A stretch of 64,000 nt of DNA from Caryophanales bacterium UBA784 (GTDB taxonomy: Bacteria; Bacillota_I; Bacilli_A; RFN20; CAG-288): the NCBI GenBank assembly GCA_002297045.1, contig DBJE01000005.1, positions 1-64,000 of the forward strand, in the 5' to 3' direction. Positions 17,171-26,678 of this stretch are shown piece after piece; positions within the stretch are counted from its first letter, which is position 1, and each line of letters starts with the position of its first letter. A model generated the notes under the pieces. That model was given only the letters and a program-made list of their open reading frames with translations, was not told where the DNA came from and searched no databases. Position numbers and translations under genes: made by a program.

Positions 17171-18469
17171 ATGTCCAAAATTAGTTATGTCCATGCCCGT
17201 GAAGTCTTAGATTCCCGTGGCAATCCGACGGTTGAAGTCGTTGTCCGTCTTGAAGATGGCGTTCAGGGTTCTGCCATTGTTCCCTCTGGTGCATCTACCG
17301 GCGAGAACGAAGCTCTTGAACTCCGTGACGGCGATAAGACCCGCTTTGGTGGAAAGGGTGTCTTAAAGGCTGTTGCCAACGTCAACGAGAAGATTGCTCC
17401 GAAGGTTATCGGCTTAGAAGTTACTGACCAGCTCACTATCGATAACACCATGCTTAAGCTCGATGGAACCGAGTTCAAGAAGAATCTTGGTGCCAATGCT
17501 ATCCTTGGTGTTTCCTTAGCCGTTGCCCATGCAGCCGCTAATGAACTTCACTTACCTTTATATCAGTACATCGGTGGAACCAATGCCAAGATCTTACCGA
17601 CTCCTTGCAGGAACGTCATTAATGGCGGCAAACATGCTCAGTCCACTGTTGACTTCCAGGAATTCTTCATCATCCCTGCCGGATTCAAGACCTTCCATGA
17701 GGCTCTCCGCGCCGGTGTTGAGTGCTTCCACTCCTTACAGAAGGTTGTGAAGGCTAAGGGATATGAGACCGGTGTCGGTGACGAAGGCGGATTTGCTCCT
17801 TCCTGCAAACACGGCAACACCGAACCTCTTGATCTCATCTCTGAGGCTGTTGAGAAGGCCGGCTACAAGCTTGGCAAGCAGATCTTCTTAGGTATGGACT
17901 TAGCTTCCAGCGAGTTCTATGACACCACCAAGAAGAAATATGTCATGGCCCGTTCTGGCGAAGGTGAGTTCACCACTGATGAGAGGATTGCCTACCTCGA
18001 GAAGATGGTCAAGGAACATCCGGCCATCATCACCATCGAGGATGGTCTTGCTGAAAGCGATTGGGAAGGCTGGGTCAAGCTTACCAAGGCTATCGGTGAC
18101 AAGGTTCAGCTTGTCGGTGACGATCTCTTCGTTACCAATGTCGAATTTGTCAAGAAGGGCATCGCAAGGGGTGCCGCCAACTCTGTTCTGATCAAGGTCA
18201 ACCAGATTGGCTCCCTTACCGAGACTCTTGATACTGTCCGTCTTGCCCAGACCCATGGCTATACCTGCATGGTTTCCCATCGTTCCGGCGAAACTGAAGA
18301 TACAACTATTGCTGATCTTGCCGTTGCTCTTAACTGCGGTCAGATCAAGACTGGTTCTGCTTCCCGTACTGATCGTATGGCTAAGTACAACCAGCTTCTC
18401 CGTATCGAAGAAGAACTTGGCGAAAACGCTCAGTTTGCCGGCCTTTCTTCCTTCAAGAACCAGAAGTAG
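17171..18469 (+). CDS. eno: Enolase
   Basis: Converts 2-phosphoglycerate to phosphoenolpyruvate in glycolysis. The 432-residue protein has SRGNPTVEV, GASTGE, VGDEGGFAP, IEDGL, LVGDDLFVTN and the active-site loop SHRSGETED in order. The ATG at 17171 behind AGGAGG is the right start; the frame continues upstream by chance. As a highly expressed gene it mostly uses ATG for Met. Residue 147, the second Met of the usual PMMN segment (PTPCMN here), is AGG, and so is the Met of DEMIAYLE. Conserved Arg are CGT or CGC. Confidence 0.98.
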   Translation: MSKISYVHAREVLDSRGNPTVEVVVRLEDGVQGSAIVPSGASTGENEALELRDGDKTRFGGKGVLKAVANVNEKIAPKVIGLEVTDQLTIDNTMLKLDGTEFKKNLGANAILGVSLAVAHAAANELHLPLYQYIGGTNAKILPTPCRNVINGGKHAQSTVDFQEFFIIPAGFKTFHEALRAGVECFHSLQKVVKAKGYETGVGDEGGFAPSCKHGNTEPLDLISEAVEKAGYKLGKQIFLGMDLASSEFYDTTKKKYVMARSGEGEFTTDERIAYLEKMVKEHPAIITIEDGLAESDWEGWVKLTKAIGDKVQLVGDDLFVTNVEFVKKGIARGAANSVLIKVNQIGSLTETLDTVRLAQTHGYTCMVSHRSGETEDTTIADLAVALNCGQIKTGSASRTDRMAKYNQLLRIEEELGENAQFAGLSSFKNQK

Positions 18470-18488
18470 TCTTTCTCCTAAACAGAAA

Positions 18489-18518
18489 ACACCTGGCAGC
18501 AATGCCGGGTGTTTTTTT
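18489..18518 (+). terminator. Enolase terminator
   Basis: A ten-base-pair stem ACACCTGGCA / TGCCGGGTGT with a GCAA loop, followed by seven T. A classic intrinsic terminator. Confidence 0.95.
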
Positions 18519-18603
18519 CTGTCAATGGATTTTCTTGCTGAAGCACTGATTAAGGATGAATTCAAAATCCTCTAAGTCACAAAGAAGAGACTTATTTCTA
18601 TTC

Positions 18604-20058
18604 TTAGAGCCGTAAACCTTTGGTGAGAATGCTTCGCCTATGTTCTGAACTACTATCCCTAAGTATGGGAAGAAGGACAAGGAGAATAAAGAAAGAACAG
18701 TTTCCTTCCCTTAAGAATAGCCCTCTTGGCTCCCTTTGTGAATAGATGGAGGTAGTGAGCAGAATAAGAAAGAGGGTGGGTGCTTTCCTGCTTCCTTTTC
18801 TCCTCCTTTTGAAGACAAAGACAAAGAGTGAAAAAAGAAGACCTAGGCAAAGAAGCAGGGAAAAGATTCCCTTTGTCCTCAGGATGTCAATATAGACGCT
18901 ATGCGAGGTATGGAATACCATGTCGGGTGCAGCAAGGAATTTGCGGTAAGCAATCAGAAGGAAGGCATAAGGTGTCTCCCCCCTTCCTGTAAAGAAAAAC
19001 CGGTTATGGTTTTTCAGCAGATCCAAGGCTGTATCGATAAGGCCCATCCGGGAATGGACTGTTCCTTTATTTAGAAAGGCCTGGATTATGGTTTTTATTT
19101 CCTCGGTCTTAAGTGTGTAGAGAATGATAAGGGATAGGAGAAGCAAAAGAAAAAAGGTTAGAAAGAAAATCGACTTTCCTTTTTGCTTTCTGAACCTAAA
19201 GACAGGATATAGAAGAGAAAGAAGAATTCCGGCAATTAGACTGAGAATCAGAGGTGTTCTTGACTGAAGGATAACCAAATAGACAAGATTGATGATGTAA
19301 ATCAGGGGATAAACCCAGTTTTCTTTACGGCTGAATAGATAAAGACAGGCAAGACAGGAGAGAAAAATATAGAAGCCAGCTACGTTTTTATGGGAAGTAA
19401 AGGATTTGACGGATGTGAAGAAACTAGGATCGGAATGAATAAGATGGTCGATGGAGACTTTCCTTTGTTCCTGTTCACGGCAGATTGAATAAAGAATGAG
19501 GGAAATTCCAAAGAGAATAAATGCCTTTAACAGAAGAATGCTTACTTTCTTTGCCGGCAGGGGAAGCCTTTTTATATAGTTGAAGGCAAAAAGGAAGTAG
19601 GCAGAAAACAGGCTTTCGAAGAAAAAGGAAGAAAAGCGGTCATAGAGAGTAAAGCCGGGGTAGGAAAAAGACTTTACCCTCACTCCGGTATTTGAGTAAA
19701 TTGGGTATTGAAGGCTTCCGTAAGGGAAGGAAAAAAGGGAACCTGCCCGATACAGAAGAAACACAATAAATATCGATAAAGAGATAAGACTTAGTCTTTT
19801 TTTCCTGCGGAAGGATAAAAAAAGAAAAAACAACCTTGATCCCACGATAAGGGTTACAGAAACGAAGACTGGTACGGATACTGGTCTTGACCAGTCAAAG
19901 GAAAATTGAAAGATTTTACTGTTTATCCAATCTGACTCGAAGAAATCCCTCTGCCCTATGGTTAACCTTGACATCCTGAAGGTTGAAAGATAGAAGAAGA
20001 TAGTGATTAGAATATCTTTTCCCTTTTTCCCGCTATTTTGGGCATTTATGCTGTTCAT
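18604..20058 (-). CDS. O-antigen ligase/polymerase-like membrane protein
   Basis: A 484-residue protein with about ten membrane helices. It carries features of the Wzy/O-antigen-ligase family: SHKNVAGFY near residue 230, SRTPLILSL near 275, and a long outer loop ending in HTSHSVYIDILRTKGIF near 400. Such proteins polymerise or transfer surface glycans on the outer face of the membrane. It stands alone, with no polysaccharide cluster around it. The convergent enolase terminator separates it from eno. The ATG sits behind no strong ribosome site. Confidence 0.65.
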   Translation of the reverse strand: MNSINAQNSGKKGKDILITIFFYLSTFRMSRLTIGQRDFFESDWINSKIFQFSFDWSRPVSVPVFVSVTLIVGSRLFFLFLSFRRKKRLSLISLSIFIVFLLYRAGSLFSFPYGSLQYPIYSNTGVRVKSFSYPGFTLYDRFSSFFFESLFSAYFLFAFNYIKRLPLPAKKVSILLLKAFILFGISLILYSICREQEQRKVSIDHLIHSDPSFFTSVKSFTSHKNVAGFYIFLSCLACLYLFSRKENWVYPLIYIINLVYLVILQSRTPLILSLIAGILLSLLYPVFRFRKQKGKSIFFLTFFLLLLLSLIILYTLKTEEIKTIIQAFLNKGTVHSRMGLIDTALDLLKNHNRFFFTGRGETPYAFLLIAYRKFLAAPDMVFHTSHSVYIDILRTKGIFSLLLCLGLLFSLFVFVFKRRRKGSRKAPTLFLILLTTSIYSQREPRGLFLREGNCSFFILLVLLPILRDSSSEHRRSILTKGLRL

Positions 20059-20150
20059 TCTGTCTTTTTTCCTTAGTTATTTTATCTGTTCTATAGGGAG
20101 GAAACAAGACCCCGGGAAGCGTCTTGCTTTTCAGAAAGAAAGGAGAGGTG

Positions 20151-20184
20151 TATAGTAAAACAAGGTAATACCCTATGGGGGTAT
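20151..20184 (+). promoter_or_regulatory. copA promoter with CsoR-type operator
   Basis: A -10 element TATAGT (20151-20156) is followed by ATACCCTATGGGGGTAT (20168-20184), whose arms ATACCC and GGGTAT are inverted repeats. This is the GC-rich centre with TAC/GTA arms of known CsoR boxes. It overlaps the likely transcription start, so apo-CsoR would block copA until copper binds. A csoR gene lies at the end of the same unit. Confidence 0.8.
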
Positions 20185-20192
20185 AGAAAATC

Positions 20193-22997
20193 ATGGATAA
20201 AACGGAAAAATATGCAATTACCGGCATGACCTGCTCCTCCTGTGCAAGTCATATACAGAAGGCAGTAGGCAAGTTAAAGGGCGTCAAGCAGGCCGATGTC
20301 AATTTAAGGACGAACTCAAGGAGGGTGACCTATTCCTCCCCGTGCGACGAAGAAAAAATAAGGAAGGCCGTCTCTGATGCCGGTTATGGTGCATCCTTGC
20401 CTTCCGACAAGGCCAGGCCGAAAACAACAGAAGACAAAGAAACAACCCATCTTTTTTATCGAATGGTGTTCTCCTTTCTTTTCCTTATTCCTCTCTTTTA
20501 TATCAGTAGGGCCTATAGGTTCAACAGGGAATATGAGAGAGTCGTCTGGCCTCTTGGCACCTTTGGTGATAGTCCTTTCCTTATCGGTAGGACCACTAGG
20601 TGTCTAGCCTTGATGATTAGGCTGATTAATAAGGAGTTCTATTTCTCCGGGGTCAAGTCCCTTCTTCATCTAAGTCCGAATAGGGATACACTTGTTTCCT
20701 TAGGATCCGGTGTCGCCTTCCTTTATTCCTTTATTCTTTATTTTGTCAGGCTTGGCCTTATAGGAGGAAGCGATTCCTCAATGCGGATAAGGCGGTTAAG
20801 CAGGAACCTCAGCTTTGAGACGGCGGGAAGGGTCCCTGCCTTAATCACCATCGGGAAGTTCCTGGAAGCCTATTCCAAAGGGAAGACGACGAACGCCATC
20901 CGCTCCTTACTCAATAGGGCACCGAAAAAGGCCTGCCTGGTTGTTGACGGAAAGGAGAAAACCATCTCCGCTGATGAACTGAAGGCAGGGGACGTTTTCC
21001 TAGTCCGCCCAGGGGAGACCTTTCCGGCAGACGGCGTTGTTCTAGATGGTGTCTCTTCCGTCAACGAATCCTATCTGACCGGAGAATCTATCCCGGTAGA
21101 CAAGCAGACAGGAAGCCCTGTTTCCTGTGCTACCATTAATGAAAACGGAACACTGAAATGCAAGGCAACCAAAGTCGGAAGCGAAACCAGGCTTCATCAG
21201 ATTGTCGATAGGGTGGAACAGGCAAGCGGGACAAAGACGAAGCTATCAAGAAGGGCGGACAAGGTTTCCCTTGTCTTTGTCCCTGCGGTCATCCTTGTCT
21301 CCCTCCTCGTCTTTGCCGGATGGATGATTTTCGGCAAGGACTTTGTTTCTTCCACCTTTGACGGATCAGTCACTCTTCTCTCCTATTCGATTGAACGGGC
21401 CATTTCCGTTCTGGTCGTTTCCTGCCCCTGTGCCCTTGGCCTTGCCACTCCTGTCGCCATCAGGGCAGGAAACGGAAGAGCGGCAAAGATGGGCATTCTC
21501 TTTAAGACTGCCCAGGCTAGGGAGAATACCGGGAAGATTAAGTTTGCCCTGTTTGATAAGACCGGAACAATCACGAAGGGAACGCCGGAAGTGAGCCAGG
21601 TTATCCTTGCCAAGGGTATAGACCGAAACTTCTTCCTTTCTCTTGCCTGTTCCCTTGAGAAAAATAGCTCCCATCCGCTTAGTAAGCCGGTCGTGGAATA
21701 TGGGAAAGGCGCTCCTTTGCTTCCAATCGAATCCTTTTCCACCCTTCCTGGAAAAGGGGTCAGAGGAATAATCAATGGCAAGGAAGTCCTTGGTTTATCA
21801 AGGAAGGCAAGGAAGGAAGAAGGAATCAGGGATAGGGAAAGGGAAGCCGTAGGAGAAACTATGACTAACGAGGGAAGGACTCTTCTTTGCTTCTCCTATG
21901 ACAGAAAGATTATCGGGTTTATCGGAATTAAGGATGCCATTAAGGAAGAGGCGAAAAAAGCGATTGCCTCTTTGAAACATAGGGGAATTGCCCCGCTTAG
22001 GCTGACAGGCGACAATAAACAGGCTGCCAAGGCAGTGGCAAAGGAAGTCGGAATTGATACCTATTTTGCCGAGAGGCTTCCTCAGGATAAGCATGCCGTC
22101 ATTGAGAGACTGAAAAAGAGAGGAAGGGTGGCTAGGATTGGGGACGGAATCAATGATGCCCCTGCCTTAGCCGCCGCTGATGTCTCCTTGGCTGTAAAAA
22201 GCGGAAGTGATATTGCCAGGGAATCTTCCGATGTGGTCTTAAGGAAGTCTTCGTTAAGGGATGTGGTCAAGGCTGTGAGAAGGTCACAGAAGACAGGCAG
22301 GAACATCAAGGAAAACCTCTTTTGGGCTTTCCTCTACAATGTCATCAGGATTCCTTTTGCCGCCGGTGTGTTTTCTGCTCTTGGGCTTAGCGAAGTGAAG
22401 CCCTGGAGGAGGGCATCTGCCATGGCTCTTTCCAGTGTGACTGTCTGTCTTAATGCCCTCCGTCTTAACCTTGTCTCCCTTTCCCGTCTTGGAAAGAAAA
22501 AAGAACCCTTGCCGGTTTTAGACGGTAGGGTAAAGGATGACAAAGAGGGGCTAGTCCATAAGCAGAGGCTGATTCCTGATAGGAGGTGTCAGCACTGTGT
22601 CGAGAAGATTACCGATGCCCTCTCTTCCTTACCGGGTGTCTATCATGTGTCTGTCTCCCTTGAAAAAAAGGAAGCGGAATGTGATGTTAAGGATTTGTCG
22701 GATTCTACTCTTCTTGATGCAGTCAGGAAGGCAGGATATAGTCCGAAGATGATTCAGAAATTGGAGGAAAAGAAAATGAATCAGAATGAAAAGCAGGTTG
22801 CTGTCGTCAAAGGCAGGAGGTGCCATGGATGTGAAAGGGCAGTAGAAGGAAGCTTAAAGAAATTAAGCGGCGTTCTTTCCGTTAAGGCCGACCACAGCAA
22901 AGAAGAGGTGACTATTGAATCAGAAAAGGGAGTCTCTTCTTCTGATGTGAAAAAGGCGGTAGAAGATGCCGGTTATCAGTTCGTCTCTTTAAAGTAA
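20193..22997 (+). CDS. copA: Copper-exporting P-type ATPase with three metal-binding domains
   Basis: Exports Cu+ using ATP. The 934 residues contain an N-terminal HMA domain (CSSC, Cys14 and Cys17), membrane helices, the CPC copper channel motif (Cys411, Cys413), the phosphorylated DKTGT (Asp455), SHPL, and GDGINDAP. Unusually, two further HMA domains follow the last helix, with CQHC (Cys799, Cys802) and CHGC (Cys877, Cys880). The last resembles a fused CopZ chaperone. Both are preceded by AGG-AGG, which restores the GMMCxxC or DMMCxxC consensus only if AGG is Met. The same holds for NMDTL (residue 164). A CsoR box sits in its promoter and csoR follows 17 bases after the stop. Confidence 0.95.
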   Translation: MDKTEKYAITGMTCSSCASHIQKAVGKLKGVKQADVNLRTNSRRVTYSSPCDEEKIRKAVSDAGYGASLPSDKARPKTTEDKETTHLFYRMVFSFLFLIPLFYISRAYRFNREYERVVWPLGTFGDSPFLIGRTTRCLALMIRLINKEFYFSGVKSLLHLSPNRDTLVSLGSGVAFLYSFILYFVRLGLIGGSDSSMRIRRLSRNLSFETAGRVPALITIGKFLEAYSKGKTTNAIRSLLNRAPKKACLVVDGKEKTISADELKAGDVFLVRPGETFPADGVVLDGVSSVNESYLTGESIPVDKQTGSPVSCATINENGTLKCKATKVGSETRLHQIVDRVEQASGTKTKLSRRADKVSLVFVPAVILVSLLVFAGWMIFGKDFVSSTFDGSVTLLSYSIERAISVLVVSCPCALGLATPVAIRAGNGRAAKMGILFKTAQARENTGKIKFALFDKTGTITKGTPEVSQVILAKGIDRNFFLSLACSLEKNSSHPLSKPVVEYGKGAPLLPIESFSTLPGKGVRGIINGKEVLGLSRKARKEEGIRDREREAVGETMTNEGRTLLCFSYDRKIIGFIGIKDAIKEEAKKAIASLKHRGIAPLRLTGDNKQAAKAVAKEVGIDTYFAERLPQDKHAVIERLKKRGRVARIGDGINDAPALAAADVSLAVKSGSDIARESSDVVLRKSSLRDVVKAVRRSQKTGRNIKENLFWAFLYNVIRIPFAAGVFSALGLSEVKPWRRASAMALSSVTVCLNALRLNLVSLSRLGKKKEPLPVLDGRVKDDKEGLVHKQRLIPDRRCQHCVEKITDALSSLPGVYHVSVSLEKKEAECDVKDLSDSTLLDAVRKAGYSPKMIQKLEEKKMNQNEKQVAVVKGRRCHGCERAVEGSLKKLSGVLSVKADHSKEEVTIESEKGVSSSDVKKAVEDAGYQFVSLK

Positions 22998-23014
22998 AAG
23001 GAAAGGGGAAGCAA

Positions 23015-23287
23015 ATGGCTCCGGACACAGACAAGAAGAAAATTTCCCGTCAGCTTGCCATTGCCAAAGGACAGAGGGATGGAATATCCAAAAGGATTGA
23101 GGAAGGAAGCTATTGTATCGATATATCCAATCAGCTTCTTTCCACTATTTCCTTGCTTAAGCGGGTCAACGAGGAAATTATATCCGGACACTTAAGCCAT
23201 TGCGTTAGGAACGCACAGAGTGAGGAAGAAAAGAGACAGAAACTAAAAGAGAGGGAAGAGGTCCTAAAACGAAGGTCTTCCTTATAA
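23015..23287 (+). CDS. csoR: Copper-sensing repressor CsoR
   Basis: A 90-residue all-helical regulator of the CsoR/RcnR family. The Cu+ ligands are in place: Cys34 (SYCIDIS), His59 and Cys63 (HLSHC). The 25 and 4 residue spacing is that of the Cys-His-Cys set of CsoR. IAKGQRDGISKRIEEG near residue 16 is the typical DNA-binding face. It lies 17 bases after copA, with AAAGGGGAA upstream, and probably represses copA and itself through the operator at 20168-20184. Confidence 0.92.
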   Translation: MAPDTDKKKISRQLAIAKGQRDGISKRIEEGSYCIDISNQLLSTISLLKRVNEEIISGHLSHCVRNAQSEEEKRQKLKEREEVLKRRSSL

Positions 23288-23480
23288 GAACACACATCTT
23301 CCGCTATTTATACAGGTTGTCTTGGAAACTATAACCGAAATGTTTATGATTTCTTCTTGCAAACAATTATTACTGAACGTTTCCTTTGTTTTGTCAGTGG
23401 ATGAAGTGCTATAGGCGGGAAAGGAACTTAGAGGTTTTGCCTGTCTGTTTAGGATTTCAACTGGAATATTGCTCTGTTTC

Positions 23481-24647
23481 TTAGTTTTCTCTTTTTGCCT
23501 TTTCGCTTCGGTACTCCTTGACCTGCCTTTTGATTTGGTTGGAAAGTTCCTTCCTGTCGCAAGGCTCAAGATACCTTTCCTGCCTATTGCTAATCTGTTT
23601 ACGGAAGACATCCTGCCTATGATATTCGCTAAGCCTAGCCCGGATAGTGTACCGACCGATGATGTAGGTCCTTGCTCCGTTACCGATAAGCTGGGCACCC
23701 CTGTCGATGACTGATCCTAGCCTTTGCACCCTTGTCGAGGAGGAATCCTTCTTAAAGATTTTCGATGCCAAGGAAACTCCTCTTGGCATCGAGCTAAGGC
23801 CGAGTCCGACACAGGCGGAAGTGACGACTTTAATCCTAATGCGGTTCCTTTCCTTGTTGGAAGGACGGAAACCATAGAGCCAGACGATATCTTTGATCCT
23901 TTCCCTGTTTTTGATGACAATAATGCCGGCATCGACAAGGGTGTCCGGGCTTACTGCGGTCAGGGTTCCGCAGAGAACTGCTTTTTTCCATATCCTTCCT
24001 TTCGCCTTTTTATAGATGACTCCGTTTTTCTTCCTCCTGATGGATAGATTTTCCGCCAATTCTGTTGAGTCTTTGCTTTTGTAGGAGGGAATGCTTTTTC
24101 CGTAATGCCGGATTTGTTTTGTCAGCTTATCTAACGCCAGACTGTCTTCCTTTTTCTTGGTGTAGAGTTCCTTTATGCTTTCGCTCTGGCTGACAATGTT
24201 CTCTGCCCTCTTCCAACGGATGCGGTTATTCTTGTTTTCCGCATTTCTCTTATTCTGATTCTGCTTGGAAAAATCCAGGTCAAAAGAGTGACGGGAATAG
24301 ATGTCGACAAGGATAAGAATAAAGATAATAGTATAAAAGAGTGTAAGAAGGCCGCCCACACAATAGCCGGCTATCTTATTCCTCTCATAGATGTTCCGGG
24401 TGATGGAGGCAAATAGTCCGATACCGACTAAGTAGCCCATCAAGGTCAATAAAATAAGAATAGCCCGGCTTCTTTTCTCCTGACTGGATTTGACGTGATA
24501 GTCCTGGTATTCCTTAAACGACCTTTCTACGTCATCATCGATTGAGCTGATGTCCTGATAAGAGACATCGATCCTTGTCGGTGGCTCCTTTTCCGCTTTC
24601 GCCTCTATGACACCGCTTCTCTTTGCGGGTAGTTCGTTTTGGTCCAT
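23481..24647 (-). CDS. DUF697-like membrane protein
   Basis: A 388-residue protein with a charged N-terminus and two membrane helices near residues 60-80 and 90-115. A linker rich in Lys and Arg follows, then a segment KKAVLCGTLTAVSPDTLVDAGIIVI near residue 235. This resembles the start of DUF697 (YcjF-like) domains, which are hydrophobic and often follow GTPases. The final 120 residues are very basic. The gene is convergent with csoR and has no close functional neighbour. Its role is unknown. Confidence 0.5.
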   Translation of the reverse strand: MDQNELPAKRSGVIEAKAEKEPPTRIDVSYQDISSIDDDVERSFKEYQDYHVKSSQEKRSRAILILLTLMGYLVGIGLFASITRNIYERNKIAGYCVGGLLTLFYTIIFILILVDIYSRHSFDLDFSKQNQNKRNAENKNNRIRWKRAENIVSQSESIKELYTKKKEDSLALDKLTKQIRHYGKSIPSYKSKDSTELAENLSIRRKKNGVIYKKAKGRIWKKAVLCGTLTAVSPDTLVDAGIIVIKNRERIKDIVWLYGFRPSNKERNRIRIKVVTSACVGLGLSSMPRGVSLASKIFKKDSSSTRVQRLGSVIDRGAQLIGNGARTYIIGRYTIRARLSEYHRQDVFRKQISNRQERYLEPCDRKELSNQIKRQVKEYRSEKAKREN

Positions 24648-24689
24648 CCTATCTTCCTGCCTTAGCTTATTTTATCTTAGTCTGGGGAA

Positions 24690-24716
24690 AAAGAAAAAGG
24701 GGCGGCCTTGCGCCCC
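24690..24716 (-). terminator. Terminator after the nucleotidyltransferase gene
   Basis: A GGGGCG/CGCCCC stem with a six-base loop, followed on the minus strand by TTTTTCTTTTT. It ends the 24721-25572 transcript. Confidence 0.88.
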
Positions 24717-24720
24717 GATT

Positions 24721-25572
24721 CTAATCTTTTGGATAAAGACCCTCTTTGATCCTCTTCTCAATCGCATCATGGACAAAAGGAAGATCTTCCTTGTACGTCC
24801 TTCCGTACCAACGGTCTGCGTTGTTATAGACTTTTACTGTGGCTCCCTCTTTAATGCCGTCATTGATTCCGTCCTGGACCAAGTACTCGTCTTTCCTTAG
24901 GTTTGCGCTAGCAAGGAAATGCTTATACCCTTTATCTAAATAGGAGAAGACATCTTCGGTTAATCCCCAAAGGTTCCTGCTTACCGGAGTATCAAGGACA
25001 AGTCTGACTTTCTCTCCGTCGATAAATCCGTTTCCGTCTTTATCGATGTTCCTTCCTTCTTTTGTCTTTATGAGGAAACCGTCTTTGAGAGTACAGATAC
25101 CACGGTTCACGACTCCGTTATCGCTTAGAGTATTCTTTAATTCATAGCATACCCTTGCGTATTCACCCTTCTTTGCCTTGGCAAGGTGCTTCTGAATCTG
25201 CCTAAAGGCATGGACGCCATAATAGTCATCGGCATTAATGATGCAGAATGGGTTTTTGACTACGTCTTTGCAGCAAAGGATGGCCTGTCCTGTTCCAAAG
25301 GGCTTTTTCCGCTCGGCAGGTTTATCCTTCCTGTCCTGGATGACATAGGTAACCTTCCTTGCTTTTCCAATCCGGTTTCCGATCCGCTCCTTGAATTCTT
25401 CTAAGATGTCCTCACGGAGAATGAAGACAACGTCTTCGAATCCTGCTTTCTTGGCATCATAGCAGGAAAAGTCTAAAATGCCACGCCCGTCATCGGTGAT
25501 GGCAGCCGCCTGTTTAAGCCCTCCGAAACGGGAGCCCCTTCCGGCAGCCATAACCACTAATGTTGTTTTCAT
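24721..25572 (-). CDS. Sugar-phosphate nucleotidyltransferase (NTP-transferase family)
   Basis: A 283-residue enzyme that probably joins a nucleotide to a sugar phosphate. The signature is MAAGMGSRFGGLKQ at the start; the second Met is AGG and the Arg is CGT. NADDYYG near residue 105 is a metal-binding acidic site. The start at 25572 is chosen because MKTTLVVMAAG begins the Rossmann-like fold. It follows galE and may make the UDP- or other NDP-sugar that GalE and GalT use, but it is not a typical GalU. It has its own strong promoter. Confidence 0.78.
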   Translation of the reverse strand: MKTTLVVMAAGRGSRFGGLKQAAAITDDGRGILDFSCYDAKKAGFEDVVFILREDILEEFKERIGNRIGKARKVTYVIQDRKDKPAERKKPFGTGQAILCCKDVVKNPFCIINADDYYGVHAFRQIQKHLAKAKKGEYARVCYELKNTLSDNGVVNRGICTLKDGFLIKTKEGRNIDKDGNGFIDGEKVRLVLDTPVSRNLWGLTEDVFSYLDKGYKHFLASANLRKDEYLVQDGINDGIKEGATVKVYNNADRWYGRTYKEDLPFVHDAIEKRIKEGLYPKD

Positions 25573-25593
25573 AATAAAAAACCTCTTGCCTTT

Positions 25594-25621
25594 ATTATAA
25601 GAGGCAAGAGGCATTAGTCAA
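25594..25621 (-). promoter_or_regulatory. Promoter of the nucleotidyltransferase embedded in a terminator-like hairpin
   Basis: On the minus strand TTGACT (25616-25621), a 16-base spacer and TATAAT (25594-25599). The -10 element lies in the loop of the inverted repeat CCTCTTGCC / GGCAAGAGG, which is followed by TTTTTT. The same bases can act as the galE terminator and as the start of the next transcript. The leader is only about 20 bases and includes AGAGG as ribosome site. Confidence 0.65.
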
Positions 25622-25625
25622 ATTC

Positions 25626-26648
25626 TTACTTTTCTTCGTATCCGTTCGGATTCTTCTGCATCCAGTTCCATTCGTCCTTGCACCTGTCGGTAAGATTGTA
25701 TTTGGCAACCCAGCCAAGTTCTTTCTTTGCCTTTTCGGCAGAGGCATAGCAGACAGGAACGTCTCCGTCACGGCGGGGAGCGATGACATACGGGACTTTT
25801 ACTCCGGTTGCTTCCTCAAACGCATGGACGATATCAAGGACTGAATAACCTACGCCCGTTCCTAAGTTATAGATGTGGACGCCCGGCTTAGTGCAATGTT
25901 CGATGGCGGCAATATGGCCAAGGGCTAAGTCAACGACATGGATATAATCACGGATACAGGTTCCGTCTTTGGTCGGATAGTCATCACCGAAGACATTGAG
26001 ATGATCAAGCTTTCCAATGGCGACATCACCAATATACGGCCTGAGATTGTTCGGAATGCCATGGGGGTTTTCACCGATTTCACCGCTTGGATCGGCGCCA
26101 ATCGGATTGAAATAACGAAGAAGCACGATGTTCCAGGAAGGGTCTGCCTTCTCGATGTCCCTAAGCCTTCTCTCAATGATGACTTTGGTTTCGCCATAAG
26201 GGGAGGGAGAAGTGGTCCCTGCACAGGTTTCGTCTAACGGAAGCTTCTTAGGAAGTCCATAGACAGTTGCGGAGGAAGAGAAGATGATGCTTTTTACGTT
26301 ATGGGCTCTCCTGACTTCGAGAAGAACCAATGTGCCGACAAGGTTGTTGTCATAGTATTCAATCGGCCTATGGCAGGATTCTCCGACGGCCTTTAAGGCA
26401 GCGAAATGAATGATGGAATCGATTTTGTTTTCGGTAAAGATCTTATCCCTTCCTTCTCTGTCACGGATGTCGATGTCGTAGAATTTTAAGGAACGTCCGG
26501 ATAGTTTCTCTACCCGATGAAGGCTTTCTTTGCTTGCGTTGCAGAGGTTGTCTACGACAACGACTTCAAAACCTTTCTTTAATAGTTCCAGACAGGTCTG
26601 TGCACCGATGAAGCCTGCTCCACCAGTAACTAAAATGGTTTTTTCCAT
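25626..26648 (-). CDS. galE: UDP-glucose 4-epimerase
   Basis: Interconverts UDP-galactose and UDP-glucose in the Leloir pathway. The 340-residue short-chain dehydrogenase-like enzyme has the NAD motif GGAGFIG at the start, the catalytic Ser in SSSATVYG, and YGETK (Tyr/Lys). Two diagnostic AGG codons sit at the Met positions of EVMRAHNV (26311-26313) and NNLMPYI (26040-26042), where E. coli GalE also has Met. The Arg of RDYIHV is CGT. GAGGAG precedes the ATG. The promoter is at 26679-26706. Confidence 0.96.
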   Translation of the reverse strand: MEKTILVTGGAGFIGAQTCLELLKKGFEVVVVDNLCNASKESLHRVEKLSGRSLKFYDIDIRDREGRDKIFTENKIDSIIHFAALKAVGESCHRPIEYYDNNLVGTLVLLEVRRAHNVKSIIFSSSATVYGLPKKLPLDETCAGTTSPSPYGETKVIIERRLRDIEKADPSWNIVLLRYFNPIGADPSGEIGENPHGIPNNLRPYIGDVAIGKLDHLNVFGDDYPTKDGTCIRDYIHVVDLALGHIAAIEHCTKPGVHIYNLGTGVGYSVLDIVHAFEEATGVKVPYVIAPRRDGDVPVCYASAEKAKKELGWVAKYNLTDRCKDEWNWMQKNPNGYEEK

Positions 26649-26678
26649 AGCTTTCTCCTCACCCCTTTATTCATTTTT

